From Portevinia maculata (Eukaryota > Arthropoda > Insecta > Diptera > Syrphidae): DNA of 64,000 bases. The DNA lies in the NCBI GenBank assembly GCA_949715645.1, contig OX454528.1, forward strand, positions 69,781,888 to 69,845,887, read 5' to 3'. This document shows positions 1 through 10,997 of this stretch, in pieces (position 1 is the stretch's first letter; each line of letters opens with the position of its first letter). The translations under genes and the position numbers were made by a program. A model generated the notes under the pieces. That model made no database searches. It had not been told where the DNA came from and saw nothing but the letters and a program-made list of their open reading frames with translations.

Positions 1-476
1 GTTTGAACGAGATCCAGCAAGTAGTTTTTTTTTTAATACGTCATAAATCGTAGACCGCAATTTACCTTTCATTAAATCAACTCAAATATATACAAAAAAA
101 AAACATTTAATTTCATAAACATAAACCTTATGCGTAAAACCGTGAACCATTATTTTCTAATAATAAATCTGTAATAGGTGCCTAAGTAAATGATAATTAT
201 AATTCGCGCGGAACCCTTCATGAGCGAGTCCGACTCGCACTTAGCCGCTTTTTCAATTTGGATTTTTGTTCTTATAAATTATGCTATACTGACACGGATT
301 TGCCATTTTGATATTACTTGCCTATAACTTTTTTGAAGAATTCAAAAGTGGGCTGCATCCGCCCTTTTTTGGGAAAGTATATTGAAATTCTCAAGCGCCA
401 TTTCAAAGAATAACGGCATAATACAACAAATAGATCAAATCCCACAATTATATACCAAAAACCTTGATTAATAACT
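1..476. other. AT-rich noncoding stretch
   Basis: I see no gene here. The sequence is AT-rich and ends where the first DINE-1-like copy begins. Short open frames lack family motifs. Confidence 0.5.
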
Positions 477-1350
477 AAAACATAGGGACGGGCTACAGTC
501 CGCTTGGGCGAACTGTTGGATACCCTATTCGTATTCCTATCCCTCATAAGTGGGCGTGACAAAAGTCTAAGTATGGTTGAATTGTTAAGAACGCTCTACA
601 TATTTTGTTATATAACACTTAAAGGATTTTGTCGAAAAAAACGCTCCCTAGCTCAAACTTGGGTGTTTCAATAAAATTGTTTTATTTAATTGTGGGCGTG
701 TCAATAGGCGGATTTAAAAAAAATTAACACATGAGCCTAAAGGGCCCCTAGAGAGTATATATTATAAATTTCAGCTCCCTAGCTCACTTTGGATTTTCAA
801 AAAAAAATAAAAAAAATAATAATTGTGGGCGTGCCAGTGAGCGGATTTTGAAAATATTTACACATGAGCATAAAGGGCCCATAGAGAGTATATATTATAA
901 ATTTCAGCTCCCTAGCTCAAACTTTGGATTTTCAAAAAAATTGTTTTATTTATTTGTGGGCGTGTCAGTGGGCGGATTTTGAAAAATTTTTATCCCGAGC
1001 AGTTTTAGGAGTCATAGATCATATATAAAAAATTTCAGCTTTCCAGCTCAAAATTCGATTTTTTCCAAAATTTTGTTTTTTTGAGTTTGTGGGCGTGTCT
1101 GTGGGCGGATTTCAAAAATTCGTAAACTTGATTATTTCGGGACCCTAAAGAGTATATGGTTAAAATTTCAGCTCTCTAGGTCCAGTTTAAAGGCCTAATT
1201 TTTGCCGACGGACGGACGGACGGACATGGCTAGATCGACATTACTATCGATGCTGATCATAAATATAGTAACTTTTAGGGGTCTACGGGCAATATTAAGG
1301 TATGTTACAAACTATGCGTCAAAATTATTATACCCCTAGAATAGGGTATA
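477..1350 (-). mobile_element. DINE-1/INE-1-like non-autonomous Helitron, copy A
   Basis: Read on the minus strand, the element starts TATACCCTATTCTAG, passes a core with GATCTAGCCATGTCC, a (GTCC)n block near 1206-1225 and several ~110-125-bp modules containing GCCCAC..ACGCCCACAA. It ends with the inverted copy AGAATAGGGTAT and a stem-loop (ACAGT / ACTGT around 497-517). A 12-bp subterminal inverted repeat, a GTCY microsatellite and a 3' hairpin are the known layout of Drosophila DINE-1/INE-1. It is noncoding, and open frames inside it are chance. It faces copy B across ~208 bp. Confidence 0.8.
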
Positions 1351-1558
1351 AAAAGGCAAGAAGCACTTAAATCACGCCTTAGTTTTCTAATTATAAAGTT
1401 TATTTATTAGGCCAAATAAATAATTCATTTCTTAATCTTATAAACTCAAAAATAATAAATTAATTAATTTTTTATTCTTATAATCTCAAAAATATCATTT
1501 CATTTTATTTTCAAAGTAGTTAGTTTTACTGCCCTTCCCCTCTTTCCTCTTCCCTTTT
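1351..1558. other. AT-rich spacer between two inverted DINE-1-like copies
   Basis: About 208 bp of AT-rich DNA with no recognised feature. It would form the loop if copies A and B were transcribed together. Confidence 0.5.
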
Positions 1559-2381
1559 TATACCCTATTCTAGGGGTATATTAATTTTGACGCATAGTTT
1601 GTAACATACCTTAATATTGCCCGTAGACCCCTAAAAGTTACTATATTTATGATCAGCATCGATAGTAATGTCGATCTAGCCATGTCCGTCCGTCCGTCCG
1701 TCCGTCCGTCCGTCCGTCCGTCGGCAAAAATTTTTTATCTATGATCTATGGCCCATAAAACTGATTGGGACATAAAATTTTCAAAATTCGCCCACTGACA
1801 CGCCCACAATTAAATAAAACAAATTTTGGGAAAAATTGAATTTTGAGCTAGAAAGCTGAAATTTTTTATATATGATCTTTGGCCCATAAAACTGCTTGGG
1901 ACATAAAATTTTCAAAATCCGCCCACTGACACGCCCACAATTAAATAAAATATTTTTTTTGAAAAACCAAAATTTGAGCTAGGGAGCTGAAATTTTTAAT
2001 ATATACTCTCTAGGGGCCCTTTATGCTCATGTGTAAATATTTTCAAAATCCGCCTACTGACACGCCCACAATTATTTTATTTTTATTTTTTAAAGTCCAA
2101 AGTTTGAGCTAGGGAGCTGAAATTTATAGTATATACTCTCTAGGTGCCCTCTATACTCATACTTAATTTTTTTTTAAATCCGCCTACTGACACGCCCACA
2201 ATTAAATAAAACAATTTTATTGAAAAACCAAAGTTTGAGCTAGGGAGCGTTTTTATTTACAAAAGCTTAGTTTTTTCGATAAAATCCTTTAAATTTTTGT
2301 CACGCCTACTTATGAGATATAGGAATAAGAATAGGGTATCCAACAGTTCGCCCAAGCGGACTGTAGCCCGCCCCTATGTTT
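1559..2381 (+). mobile_element. DINE-1/INE-1-like non-autonomous Helitron, copy B
   Basis: Plus-strand copy: TATACCCTATTCTAGG at the 5' end, the core GATCTAGCCATGTCC, a long (CCGT)n block at about 1684-1722, modules with CGCCCACTGACACGCCCACA, then AGAATAGGGTATCC and the terminal stem-loop before CCCCTATGTTT. The block that normally follows the microsatellite (GGCCTTTAAACTGG) is missing, so the copy has a small internal deletion. It is inverted relative to copy A. Confidence 0.8.
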
Positions 2382-2455
2382 GTACTTTTAAAGTTGAGGA
2401 TATTAGATTTAAATGTAATTTAAAATCTTATTATGGAACTACTGCTTTTCAGGAG

Positions 2456-4224
2456 CTACTTTAAGGCTATTATACAAAAAAAAATCTGTAGCCGCTTTTG
2501 ATTGCATTGCTGCGCAATAGAAAGATTAATCGTCGTATTTTTTTTTGGAATGTGCAACGAATCCGTATAAGCTTTTTTTATTTCACAATCTTTTAGATGT
2601 GCAAGTGGATATGTTCGCGTACTACGTTCCTTTACGTTAACCATTTTGTATTCTTCTTCGTTGAAGGACATTTTATAATCAGGGTGTTGGTTCTCGATCT
2701 TAAATATTGCCACATCATTGAATTTAAAAGTTACACCATCAGTATTTTTTGTAAAATGCATGCAGGTTTGATCAGTCATCTCTTTTAAATCTAAAAAAAA
2801 ATCTGTGTGGCTCATTTCCGTGACCTTGAAAGGATGTCCAGTTTTTTTGAAGTTTTCACCAAAGTTACATATTGGCCGAATTTATAGGCCTGATCTAAGA
2901 GAGCGCTTTATGTTTTTTTTTCAATAAGTGAGTGAACATTATCCCCTCATTTTGGGTGTGTCCTGTGATGAGATATTTGTGGCTTATGGATCTAATTTTG
3001 TAATTTTTTACAGCATAAAGTAAGCTGCTTTAACAAATTTATTTTTTTGCTGATATCCACAGTTGTCAGAATAGAAAACAGTGTGTAATTCTCTATTACA
3101 AAGTTCAGCCTTATTTTTAAAATATTGGCAAGATCCGATTTCAATTGCACCTCTCTTACCTTCACCCTCATGCCATATGAAACATTGGACATCGCCCTGG
3201 CTCTTAGGTAAAAGATCACACACCCCAAAGTTGTAGGTAGACAACTTTGACTTATAATAAAAGGATGAAATTTCTCCCTTAGGAGTTGGTAGGGTAGCCT
3301 GCAAGTCAAAGCATGCTACTTTGAAATAATCGGAAACTTTTACCTTGTCACTTTCTTTTTTGGACTCAGTATTTTTTCTTATACCTAAGTGTGAGAGATA
3401 ATCAGCTTCAAGTTTTATATTTTGCTCCTCACTCATGTTTTCAAAGCTTTGGCCCTTTTTTGGTACAAAAAAGGCGAGATTGAATTCGTAGTTGAAAATA
3501 TTTCTGCACATGGATTGCATTGCAAAATAATGGTCTTGCCACCTTCAATATAATCTTTCTCACTGTGTGCCCTGGTGTAGTGGCTTTCATTTTGGGAATA
3601 GAGTTAATGTAAGCCCGGATTTTGGCTTTAATATTTTCGTCTACACTTCTCTGCTTCCCATGTTTGCTCCCAATTTTTTGCAGACTCGGGTTCTTTTTTC
3701 GAAATAGAAAAAACTCATATCCTGCATTCGAGACCGAATTAAATCTCTCTGTTTTAATACGTCTGCCAGTCTACTATCTTCCCCTTCGCACTTTTTTATT
3801 TCATACCTGTGTTTCTTAGTTTCTTAGTTTGATTCTATTTCCAATTGTCTCGGTTCGCTTTCCTTTTCCTAGTTTTCCCCTTTACTTTGGGGCTTTCCAT
3901 CTCCCTAAGGCGCTGTCCAGCGATTTCTAAGCATCGTCAATTTCTGATGTTTGGCTTAAACTTGAAGTGCAATAATCCGGATCCTTCTGAGAACCATGCG
4001 ACGAAAAATCTGCCGAAGATGACGAATCTTTGTGCACAAAAGCGGATGTTGCTTGCACTTCGCTTGTAGATGGAGCTTCCTCATCAACTTGTTGGTCAGC
4101 TGATATAAAAAATTATCAAAGTAATTAAGAAACAATTAAAATACAATTAATACCTAGGGCAATTAACGAAGGTTTTGAGGGCGATGCCTTTTCTCCATTG
4201 CTGTCCTTAGAATCTTTTTGCAAA
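2456..4224 (-). pseudogene. Broken transposon-type gene of the insect GHTQNEG (DUF7869-like) family
   Basis: A minus-strand gene in several frames. In order: a Ser/Asp-rich N-terminal part (about 4095-3930) with DPDYC, the motif NSIPKMKA (~3600), NYEFNLAFFVPKKGQ (~3460), then ACFDLQATLPTP..FYYKSKLSTYNFG, CFIWHEGEGKRGAIEIGSC and VFYSDNCGYQQKNKF (3008-3520), GHTQNEG (~2950) and MSHTDFF (2456-2815). This order matches a family common in insect and other animal genomes, which I recall being labelled DUF7869. It has an RNase H-like look and is probably transposon-encoded, though I cannot prove a reaction. Two small introns are readable: 4100-4153 (donor GTATTA, acceptor TATCAG) and one ending near 4225. 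Frameshifts near 3520, 3000 and 2530 and stops show it is dead. Confidence 0.6.
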
Positions 4225-4364
4225 CTTTTTAAAAATGAAGTAATTAAGAGTATTTTTAACATTTTTAAGTTTGTTATTGTTATACATTCTTTATTCCTAA
4301 CAATGAGAGCAAGTACTCCCCTCGAGAGTCTGGTTTACATTTTTTTCTATTCATCTTGCGTTTT

Positions 4365-4830
4365 CAATTAAAATGGCACAAATCGTTATTTCATAACGTT
4401 TTCATAATGCATTTATTAGTGCAACAGTGGCCCAACTCGAAATGTGCCATTCTTTCCTTTTGTAAATATTGACTTCGTTCCCATAAGCAGCGCAAAAGCG
4501 GCACAACTCGAGTTATGCCATTATTGCTCTAAAAGCTGACTAATTTACTTACCCCGATCCTGGCACAATTGTTATGTACCACTTTTGCCTAAAGAAAGAG
4601 TTGCAAACAGACTCACGACCAAGCGAATACTGAGAGAAGTGCCGGTATTGATATAAAGAGAAAGCACAAAAGCTTTAGAAGTTTAATGACACTATCGCCA
4701 TCTCTCGTAATTGAGAAGAGGTATCAAAGTGCCGATATTGCAGAATTTTAAAGGGTTTAATTTTAATCATAACGGCGTCCACAGTTCAAATGAGAATTTG
4801 TTTGAGTCGTGCCATTATTGCAGACAGTGA
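4365..4830. repeat. Cluster of short palindromic and TGCC(A/G)-TATTG repeats
   Basis: Four related sites occur at about 4374, 4428, 4508 and 4560. The best, at ~4508, is GGCACAACTCGAGTTATGCC, nearly a perfect palindrome. A second motif, GTGCC(A/G)NTATTG, recurs near 4520, 4642, 4731 and 4813. The cluster lies just upstream of the GHTQNEG-family gene and may be the subterminal region of that transposon; this is inference. Confidence 0.4.
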
Positions 4831-5335
4831 GCGATATGAACCCGAATTAAGTAGGTACTCGAATATAGGAACTGTTAAATTGTTTTAGAACAAATAGTTT
4901 ATACTTCTTATGATCTCGTACTGAATCATTTGCACTACGAGTTCCTGTATGTATAATCAAGTAGCACTGCAAATTTGCCGAAGAAACAAGATAATACCGT
5001 AATGTAAGCAAAAAACCTCGTTTCCCTTTAAAGAATATTTTACAAATGAATGTTTGTATATAGTAGAACATCCACATTTTATTTTACATTTTAGTTTTTC
5101 TGATAAAATTTTTTGATTAACAGCGTTTGTCTGTTCTTGCTATTTTCAGAGTTTTTAAATTAACCTGTGAGTAGACAGTAGAGTGTCGAACAGTCATCCC
5201 TAAAATCTACCTCACTCATGTTGAATGATTTCCTTTGATCTATATTACATATATCAATTAGATCTGAAGCAGACACGTGTTTAATGTGTGTGTGCAAAAA
5301 AAACAAAAAATGTTTTGCGAAGTAATTTTTATCAC
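4831..5335. other. Noncoding stretch without recognised feature
   Basis: AT-rich. I see no motif-bearing reading frame on either strand. Confidence 0.4.
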
Positions 5336-5340
5336 AAGGA

Positions 5341-5377
5341 AGCTGTAGTCCGCTTGGACGAACTGTTGGATACCGTT
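5341..5377 (-). repeat. Isolated fragment of a DINE-1-like 3' end
   Basis: A ~37-bp piece corresponding to the terminal stem-loop and subterminal repeat of the DINE-1-like family (contains GTCCGCTTGGACGAACTG) stands alone. The rest of the element is absent on both sides. Confidence 0.6.
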
Positions 5378-5746
5378 TTCTTATAAAAAATCGGGTGTGG
5401 AAAATATCTGAGTAGGTATGGGTGAATAATTGTCCGTTGCGATTATTTAATCTCCCCGTGGTTACCACCGGGTACTGGCTATGTTTATGAATGCTTGGAT
5501 TGCTGAACTTATAAGCGCGAGTGACCCTTTGTTCCCGAAGGTGTTATTTTTTTCAAAAAATTTGTATATTTATTTGAAATTTTGATAAAACTTGCTTTAG
5601 TGATGTTAAAAAAAATATATAAAAAAAAATTTAAAAATGTTAACCTTTTATTGTTGTTTAAAAAAGCGGTTCCAGCACGTAACCAGGAGAAAACTAAGTA
5701 AAAAATGCGATAAAATTTTATTAATATTTTGTCTCCATTTATTTTC

Positions 5747-7130
5747 TTACAACGTGTGGTACAAAGCAAAACAATTTTTTTTGTCATTTAAACAAAGTCC
5801 AACGTCACAGCAAGAGCAAGACCACCTTGTGCGATGAGGCTCAGATGCTGTACTACAATGAGCGCACCGTCGCGACGTTCCAAAATTTGGCATTTGAGCG
5901 CAGTTTTCAAACCTTTTCTCAAATGCCACTTTGGTTTTGAAATGACCAGCTTTAGAACTTGGACCTGGTTTTCCTTTTGTTATTTTCAGTGGCCTGCTTC
6001 CTACAAGACCGGAGCAAACTCATAATCGAAACATTTTTAAAGAAAGTGATTTCGAACCCGCCTTTTCATTGAATAATATATACGAGTTCAAAAGAGATAT
6101 ATCAAGTAAATATCACATAATCCGATGCCACCATTTTTTTGATTTGCGATCTATTTCGTAAATGGATTTAAGCATGTCTGCTTTGTCGACATAGCCCATA
6201 TGTTTGTTATAATCATCTACGAGTTCTGGGCAAGCTATCGGCTTTTTGCGTCCATCTTTTTGCATACGCATTGCTGTCCCAGTAATTGATGGATCATGAA
6301 AGTTACTCAAGAAATGCACGGCTTTTCTGTCCTTCCATTTTACAAAAGCAAGGCCATCCTTACTTATCCGCCAATCAGATTGACCTTGGTGTAACTCTTT
6401 ATCATCAAGAAGATCGGTCGGCGCGTTTTTTCCTCCTTTCCGATAAGTCCCACAGGAATAAATCATTTCGGATTGTAAATCGTTTTGTAGCTGTATGGAG
6501 TTAAAATAATTATCAAAGTAGATGTAGTGTGCTTTTCCAACTAAAGGTCTTGAAAGGTCCTTGACAACACGTGAACCAAGACCTTCTTCAGTACTTCCCG
6601 CAACTTTTCCGGTATATATTTGAAACTGAGAAACATAGCCTCTTTCATCAGCTCGGATCCAAATTTTGTATCCACGTTTTATGGGTTTCATCGGCATATA
6701 TTGACGAGAACAGCTGCGTCCTTTAAATTTAACCATCGACTCATCTACTGATTGAAATTTTGAAGGCTTGAGTGATGACAAAAAGGTTTCTGATAACTTC
6801 GTGATGAGAGGACACAACTTATATAGCTTATCGAAATCTTGAGATGTTCTCTCGGGTTGTCGCAAATTATCATTTATATGGATATGGTCAAGAAGCCACG
6901 CAAATCGATCTCTGGACATAACCGAAGATATGTAACTATCCCTGAGTTAAGGCATAGATGACCAGTAATCGCAATAGCTGTGAAGCTTTTTGATGCCCAT
7001 TGCTAGGTTTATTGCCAGGAACACTTTTATTTCATCTGAATTAGTTGGACTAAAGCTATTGCTAGTTCCTCCATCATCCATCAAAAAATACTTGAAATTG
7101 ATCCGCATCCATTGCTGCTAGCTCAGCGAA
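5747..7130 (-). pseudogene. piggyBac-type transposase, decayed copy 1
   Basis: The longest open part (6113-6919, 268 codons) holds the DDE_Tnp_1_7 core: FQSVDESMVKFKGR, YIYFDNYFNS and MGYVDKADM, which carry the positions of the catalytic aspartates of piggyBac transposases. Upstream sequence (6920-7120) continues the N-terminal part (FLAINLAMGIKKLHSYCDYW) but is cut by a stop near 6944. The C-terminal cysteine-rich DNA-binding domain is in another frame at 5747-5929 (RRCAHCSTAS...CSCCDVGLCLNDKKNC). Nonsense and frameshift changes make it non-functional. I did not find convincing TTAA termini. Confidence 0.8.
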
Positions 7131-7267
7131 TGAAAAATGTTCTTTTCCTAAAAAAAAAAAAAAATATTTATTTCCTAGTGGTTTATGTTAAAAAAGCCTG
7201 ACAAATGTCACAGATCTTATAAACTACTTCAAATAATATTTATTTATTACAAAGAAGTAAGAAATTC

Positions 7268-8056
7268 TTGCATTTATGTAGTTTACTTACCTACCATTTT
7301 CCGGAAAACCACCTCCCGCTCTTTATGCTTACCTTCGATAGGTCTGATAACATCGAAGACATATACCGAATTAAATCTATAGTAAATATTGTGGTAAAAA
7401 TCGAGCCTATGCGTAGAAATTCGAAAATAATTCCACAGTGCAAACGTTGCCAAGAATTTAATCATACGCAAATGTATTGCAAAAAAGAGCCGCGATGTGT
7501 GAAATGCGCCGGAAATCACTTTTCCCAAGACTGTAGAGGAAATAAACAATCCTCCGCTACCTGTGCTAATTGTAAGGGAAAGCACCCGGCAAATTATAGA
7601 GGTTGTGAAGTAGCTAAGGAGTTGCAAAAACGGAGAGATGCGTTCCTCAAGCCTCAAAATAGGAATACAAAACCGTTAGCCAAGCCGAAGTCTAAGACTG
7701 CCCAGGAGGTAGTAGGCAATACAAAACCTCCGGTTCAAGAGCGCAAAAATGTCAGAGAAAGAGAGACAACAGAAAAGCCCTCAACCTCTGTTGTCAAAAG
7801 AAACGCTATTGAAAAGTTACCATCAGGAAAGCCATCGAATAGTGGCCCTCGGACAGCCAGAGTGCAGACCTACGCTCAGGCCGCGGCATTCGAAGGAGCA
7901 AAAAACGTTGAAACTTCGCCGGACCCTGTTTCTCTCGTTTTCTCAGTTATTCTCGAGAAACTTGAAGAACAAAGTAAAATAAATAAAATTATTCTCGATC
8001 GGCTGGTTAAGCTCGAAAATAATTCATGGAAAACGCGCACTTCAAATACAACATGA
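7268..8056 (+). CDS. jockey-type ORF1 (gag-like) with three zinc knuckles, N-terminally truncated
   Basis: The frame is open for 262 codons, but only from about residue 17 (LPLFMLTFDRSDNIEDIY) does it look like jockey gag; the first codons come from flanking DNA, so the nominal ATG is not the native start. Three CCHC-type knuckles follow at about residues 58-110: CKRCQEFNHTQMYC, CVKCAGNHFSQDC and CANCKGKHPANYRGC. A basic, Pro/Lys-rich tail follows. In this family ORF1 binds element RNA and forms the RNP. Its end overlaps ORF2 by ~30 nt, the usual jockey arrangement. Confidence 0.8.
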   Translation: MHLCSLLTYHFPENHLPLFMLTFDRSDNIEDIYRIKSIVNIVVKIEPMRRNSKIIPQCKRCQEFNHTQMYCKKEPRCVKCAGNHFSQDCRGNKQSSATCANCKGKHPANYRGCEVAKELQKRRDAFLKPQNRNTKPLAKPKSKTAQEVVGNTKPPVQERKNVRERETTEKPSTSVVKRNAIEKLPSGKPSNSGPRTARVQTYAQAAAFEGAKNVETSPDPVSLVFSVILEKLEEQSKINKIILDRLVKLENNSWKTRTSNTT

Positions 8057-10959
8057 ATGAAAAACCAATGTTAAAAATATGCACTTGGAATGCAAACGGA
8101 CTTTTGCAAAAACTTGACGTATTGGAAATATTCATACGTGAGAAAGATCTTGACATTTGCTTGATATCTGAAACTCACGCAAAAAAGGGATCGAATTTAA
8201 AAATAAAAGGATATAATGATTTCCACGCTTGTCACCCTTCGGGAAACGCGAGAGGTGGATCATCATTGTTTATTAAAGACTGCATTGAACAATACGAAGA
8301 CCTGAAGATAGAGCTTGAAACTATGCAACTGTGCACGATTCGAGTAAAAAATAGTCAGCGTACTCTTAGAATTTCATCTATCTACTGTCCACCGCGTTCC
8401 GCGCTTGAAAAAAGTGATTACACGAACTTGCTTAAATCGCTCAAACCAAATTTCATTATTGGCGGCGATTTTAATGCGAAACACACGTTCTGGGGTTCTG
8501 GATACATCTCGCGAAAAGGTAGAATGCTCTATGGGGCAGGTATGGAGTACAGTTGCGATTTCCACTCGACGGGCAAACCGACCTACTGGCCAACTGATAC
8601 TTCAAAAATACCTGATCTGATAGATTTTTTCGTCGTGAAAGGAATAACTACCAACCACATTAAAATTGAAGAGAGCTTTGATCTGTCATCTGATCATTCA
8701 CCGGTTATTTTAACATTGAGCGTAAAACTAGCCAATAACCTAGAGCCAGCGAGATTAACTGGTAGATCAACTAACTGGGAAGGCCTTAGGAACGAAATTG
8801 AAGAGAATGTTGAACTGAGCGTTCCACTTACGACACCCTATGAACTTGAGGCTGAAGTTGATCGCTTCGTTGAGATCGTACAGCTCGCCTCCTGGAATAA
8901 TACGCCTAATCCAAGAAAAACGCCGGCTAAATACGGCTTACGATATCCTCAAGAAATAAAAGAATTGGTCAACGAAAAAAGGAAGGCGCGTAAAAAATGG
9001 CAACTGAGTCGCGCTCCGCAACATAAAGCACATTTGAATTATTTGTGCAATTTGTTGAAGACAGCTATTAAGGATTTTAAAAATCGGGCGTTAGGTTCCT
9101 ACCTTGAAAATTTAACAGCGAAAAAAGATTCCAATTATTCACTTTGGAAAGCTATAAAAGGCACCAAAAGGCCTAAAATCCCCGCGCCGCCAATTAAAAT
9201 AAATCAAAATGAATGGGCAAGGAAAGATAAGGAAAAAGCGGACGTTTTTGCCGCCCATCTAGAAGAAACCTTTAAACCGTACGATGGTCAAGCGGTCCAC
9301 GACAATATTAATAGGACGGAATTACTACCTGACAATTTAACACTCACAAGTGCAACGCTAAGGGAACTAAAACTTGAAATCGAATCTCTAAAACCTAAGA
9401 AAGCTCCTGGTTATGATTTGATCACTGGAGAAGTTCTCAAAGTCCTACCAAGAAAAGCATTAATTAAGCTTCTTCAGATTATAAATGCGGCACTCAGACT
9501 AAAACACGTGCCGAGCCAATGGAAAGTTGCGGAGGTCATAATGGTTTTAAAACCAGGAAAACCGCCAAATGAAGTAAAATCATATAGACCAATTTCCCTC
9601 CTTCCAGTGATATCCAAAGTTTTCGAGAGAATACTATTAAGGCGAATACAACCGGTTATAGAAGAAAATAATCTTATCCCTGACCACCAGTTTGGGTTCA
9701 GAACCAAGCATTCGACGATTGACCAAGTGCATAGAATTACTGACGTAATCGAGAAAGCATTTGAAGAAAAAAAGATATGCTCAAGCGTATTCCTTGACGT
9801 CTCACAAGCCTTTGATAAGGTGTGGCACGACGGCTTAAAATTTAAATTACGACAAGTTCTTCCCGTATGCCTATATGATATCCTAGAATCATATCTCGGG
9901 AATAGACTCTTCCGTGTTAGAAATGGGAACGAATACTCGGAGCTCAAAGAAATTTCGGCCGGCGTACCGCAAGGTAGCGTCCTCGGGCAGCTTCTCTATC
10001 TCTTATATACACGCGATATACCAAGAGAAGATGAAACTACCCTTGCTACGTTCGCCGACGACACCGCTATCCTTGCAGTAGGTAATACAATTGAAGAAAC
10101 GACTGCAAAACTACAAATCGCACTGAATAAGGTAAATGAATGGACGAGGGACTGGCGGATCGCCCTCAACGAAACTAAATCTGTTCACATGAATTTCACG
10201 TATAAGAAAACTAATGACTTGCCAATTTTCCTAAACATGTCCCGAATACCCTTTGCAAACGAGGCCAAATACCTGGGAATGACTCTCGACGCAAAGCTAA
10301 AATGGAGTTCGCACGTGAAAATAAAACGTAAAGAACTCGATATCAAATATAGAGAAATGTACTGGTTACTCGGAAAACATTCCCAGCTCAGTACCGAGAA
10401 CAAACTGCTTTTATACAAGCAAGTGCTAAAGCCGGTGTGGACCTACGGTATACAACTTTGGGGTTGTACCAAGAAAACAAATGCCAATATTTTACAAACT
10501 TTTCAAAATAAAGTGCTTAGAGAAATTGTACAAGCACCATGGTATATTAGAAACGACGATATCCACAGGGATCTCGGAATTCCAACAATCGAAGCTGAAA
10601 CTAGAAGCTTCGCGAGAAAGCATAGAAACCGACTAATCGGACATACCAACAATACAGTCCGACAAATCTTGGATGAGAGCAATTTATTGCGCCGACTACA
10701 AAGAACGAAACCGTTCGACTTGGCAAGATAAGATTAACCGCGCCTAAACTGCGGAACATGCAGGATCTTTCATTGGAAAGTAACCTGTCAAAAGTTATTA
10801 TTTCGTGATAGAAAAATTGCTTGATAAGTTATATCTTAGTTGCAGTACCCATCAATCTATCGAAGGGAGGTGTTTTTAGTCAGTAAAAATCTGACACTAC
10901 TATGAGCACGCGCTTGCTATTCTCATAGTGTCTTTGGAAGATCTTCACCTACCCTCTTA

Positions 10960-10991
<32 letters not shown>
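7293..10991 (+). mobile_element. jockey-type non-LTR retrotransposon, 5'-truncated
   Basis: Contains the 3' part of ORF1, complete ORF2, a ~230-bp 3' UTR and a poly-A tracts of ~28 nt at 10964-10991. The 3' UTR includes an inverted repeat around CTATGAGCACG...TTCTCATAG near 10901-10928. The 5' end is missing: recognisable gag begins only near 7300. The open ORF2 suggests a fairly recent insertion. Confidence 0.85.
8026..10731 (+). CDS. jockey-type ORF2: endonuclease-reverse transcriptase, open
   Basis: 901 codons without a stop. The N-terminal APE-type endonuclease shows CTWNANG, SETHAKKG, GGDFNAKHTFWG and SSDHSPV, up to about residue 235. The RT domain (about 430-720) shows SYRPISLLPVISKVFE, FGFRTKHSTIDQ, FLDVSQAFDKVWH, AGVPQGSVLG and the catalytic TFADDTAIL. 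No RNase H domain is visible, as in the jockey clade. It nicks the target and primes cDNA synthesis from element RNA. The native start may be the first ATG or the one at 8053, just before the endonuclease motif. All key motifs are present, so the enzyme could be active although the element lacks its 5' end. Confidence 0.88.
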   Translation: MENAHFKYNMNEKPMLKICTWNANGLLQKLDVLEIFIREKDLDICLISETHAKKGSNLKIKGYNDFHACHPSGNARGGSSLFIKDCIEQYEDLKIELETMQLCTIRVKNSQRTLRISSIYCPPRSALEKSDYTNLLKSLKPNFIIGGDFNAKHTFWGSGYISRKGRMLYGAGMEYSCDFHSTGKPTYWPTDTSKIPDLIDFFVVKGITTNHIKIEESFDLSSDHSPVILTLSVKLANNLEPARLTGRSTNWEGLRNEIEENVELSVPLTTPYELEAEVDRFVEIVQLASWNNTPNPRKTPAKYGLRYPQEIKELVNEKRKARKKWQLSRAPQHKAHLNYLCNLLKTAIKDFKNRALGSYLENLTAKKDSNYSLWKAIKGTKRPKIPAPPIKINQNEWARKDKEKADVFAAHLEETFKPYDGQAVHDNINRTELLPDNLTLTSATLRELKLEIESLKPKKAPGYDLITGEVLKVLPRKALIKLLQIINAALRLKHVPSQWKVAEVIMVLKPGKPPNEVKSYRPISLLPVISKVFERILLRRIQPVIEENNLIPDHQFGFRTKHSTIDQVHRITDVIEKAFEEKKICSSVFLDVSQAFDKVWHDGLKFKLRQVLPVCLYDILESYLGNRLFRVRNGNEYSELKEISAGVPQGSVLGQLLYLLYTRDIPREDETTLATFADDTAILAVGNTIEETTAKLQIALNKVNEWTRDWRIALNETKSVHMNFTYKKTNDLPIFLNMSRIPFANEAKYLGMTLDAKLKWSSHVKIKRKELDIKYREMYWLLGKHSQLSTENKLLLYKQVLKPVWTYGIQLWGCTKKTNANILQTFQNKVLREIVQAPWYIRNDDIHRDLGIPTIEAETRSFARKHRNRLIGHTNNTVRQILDESNLLRRLQRTKPFDLAR

Positions 10992-10997
<6 letters not shown>

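Noticed and set aside
1206..1226. GACG repeats as a CRISPR or satellite array
   Set aside because: They are the GTCY microsatellite block of the DINE-1-like family. No spaced identical repeats typical of CRISPR occur anywhere in the window.
5160..5468. 102-codon minus-strand frame
   Set aside because: It crosses a DINE-1 fragment and has no recognisable domain.
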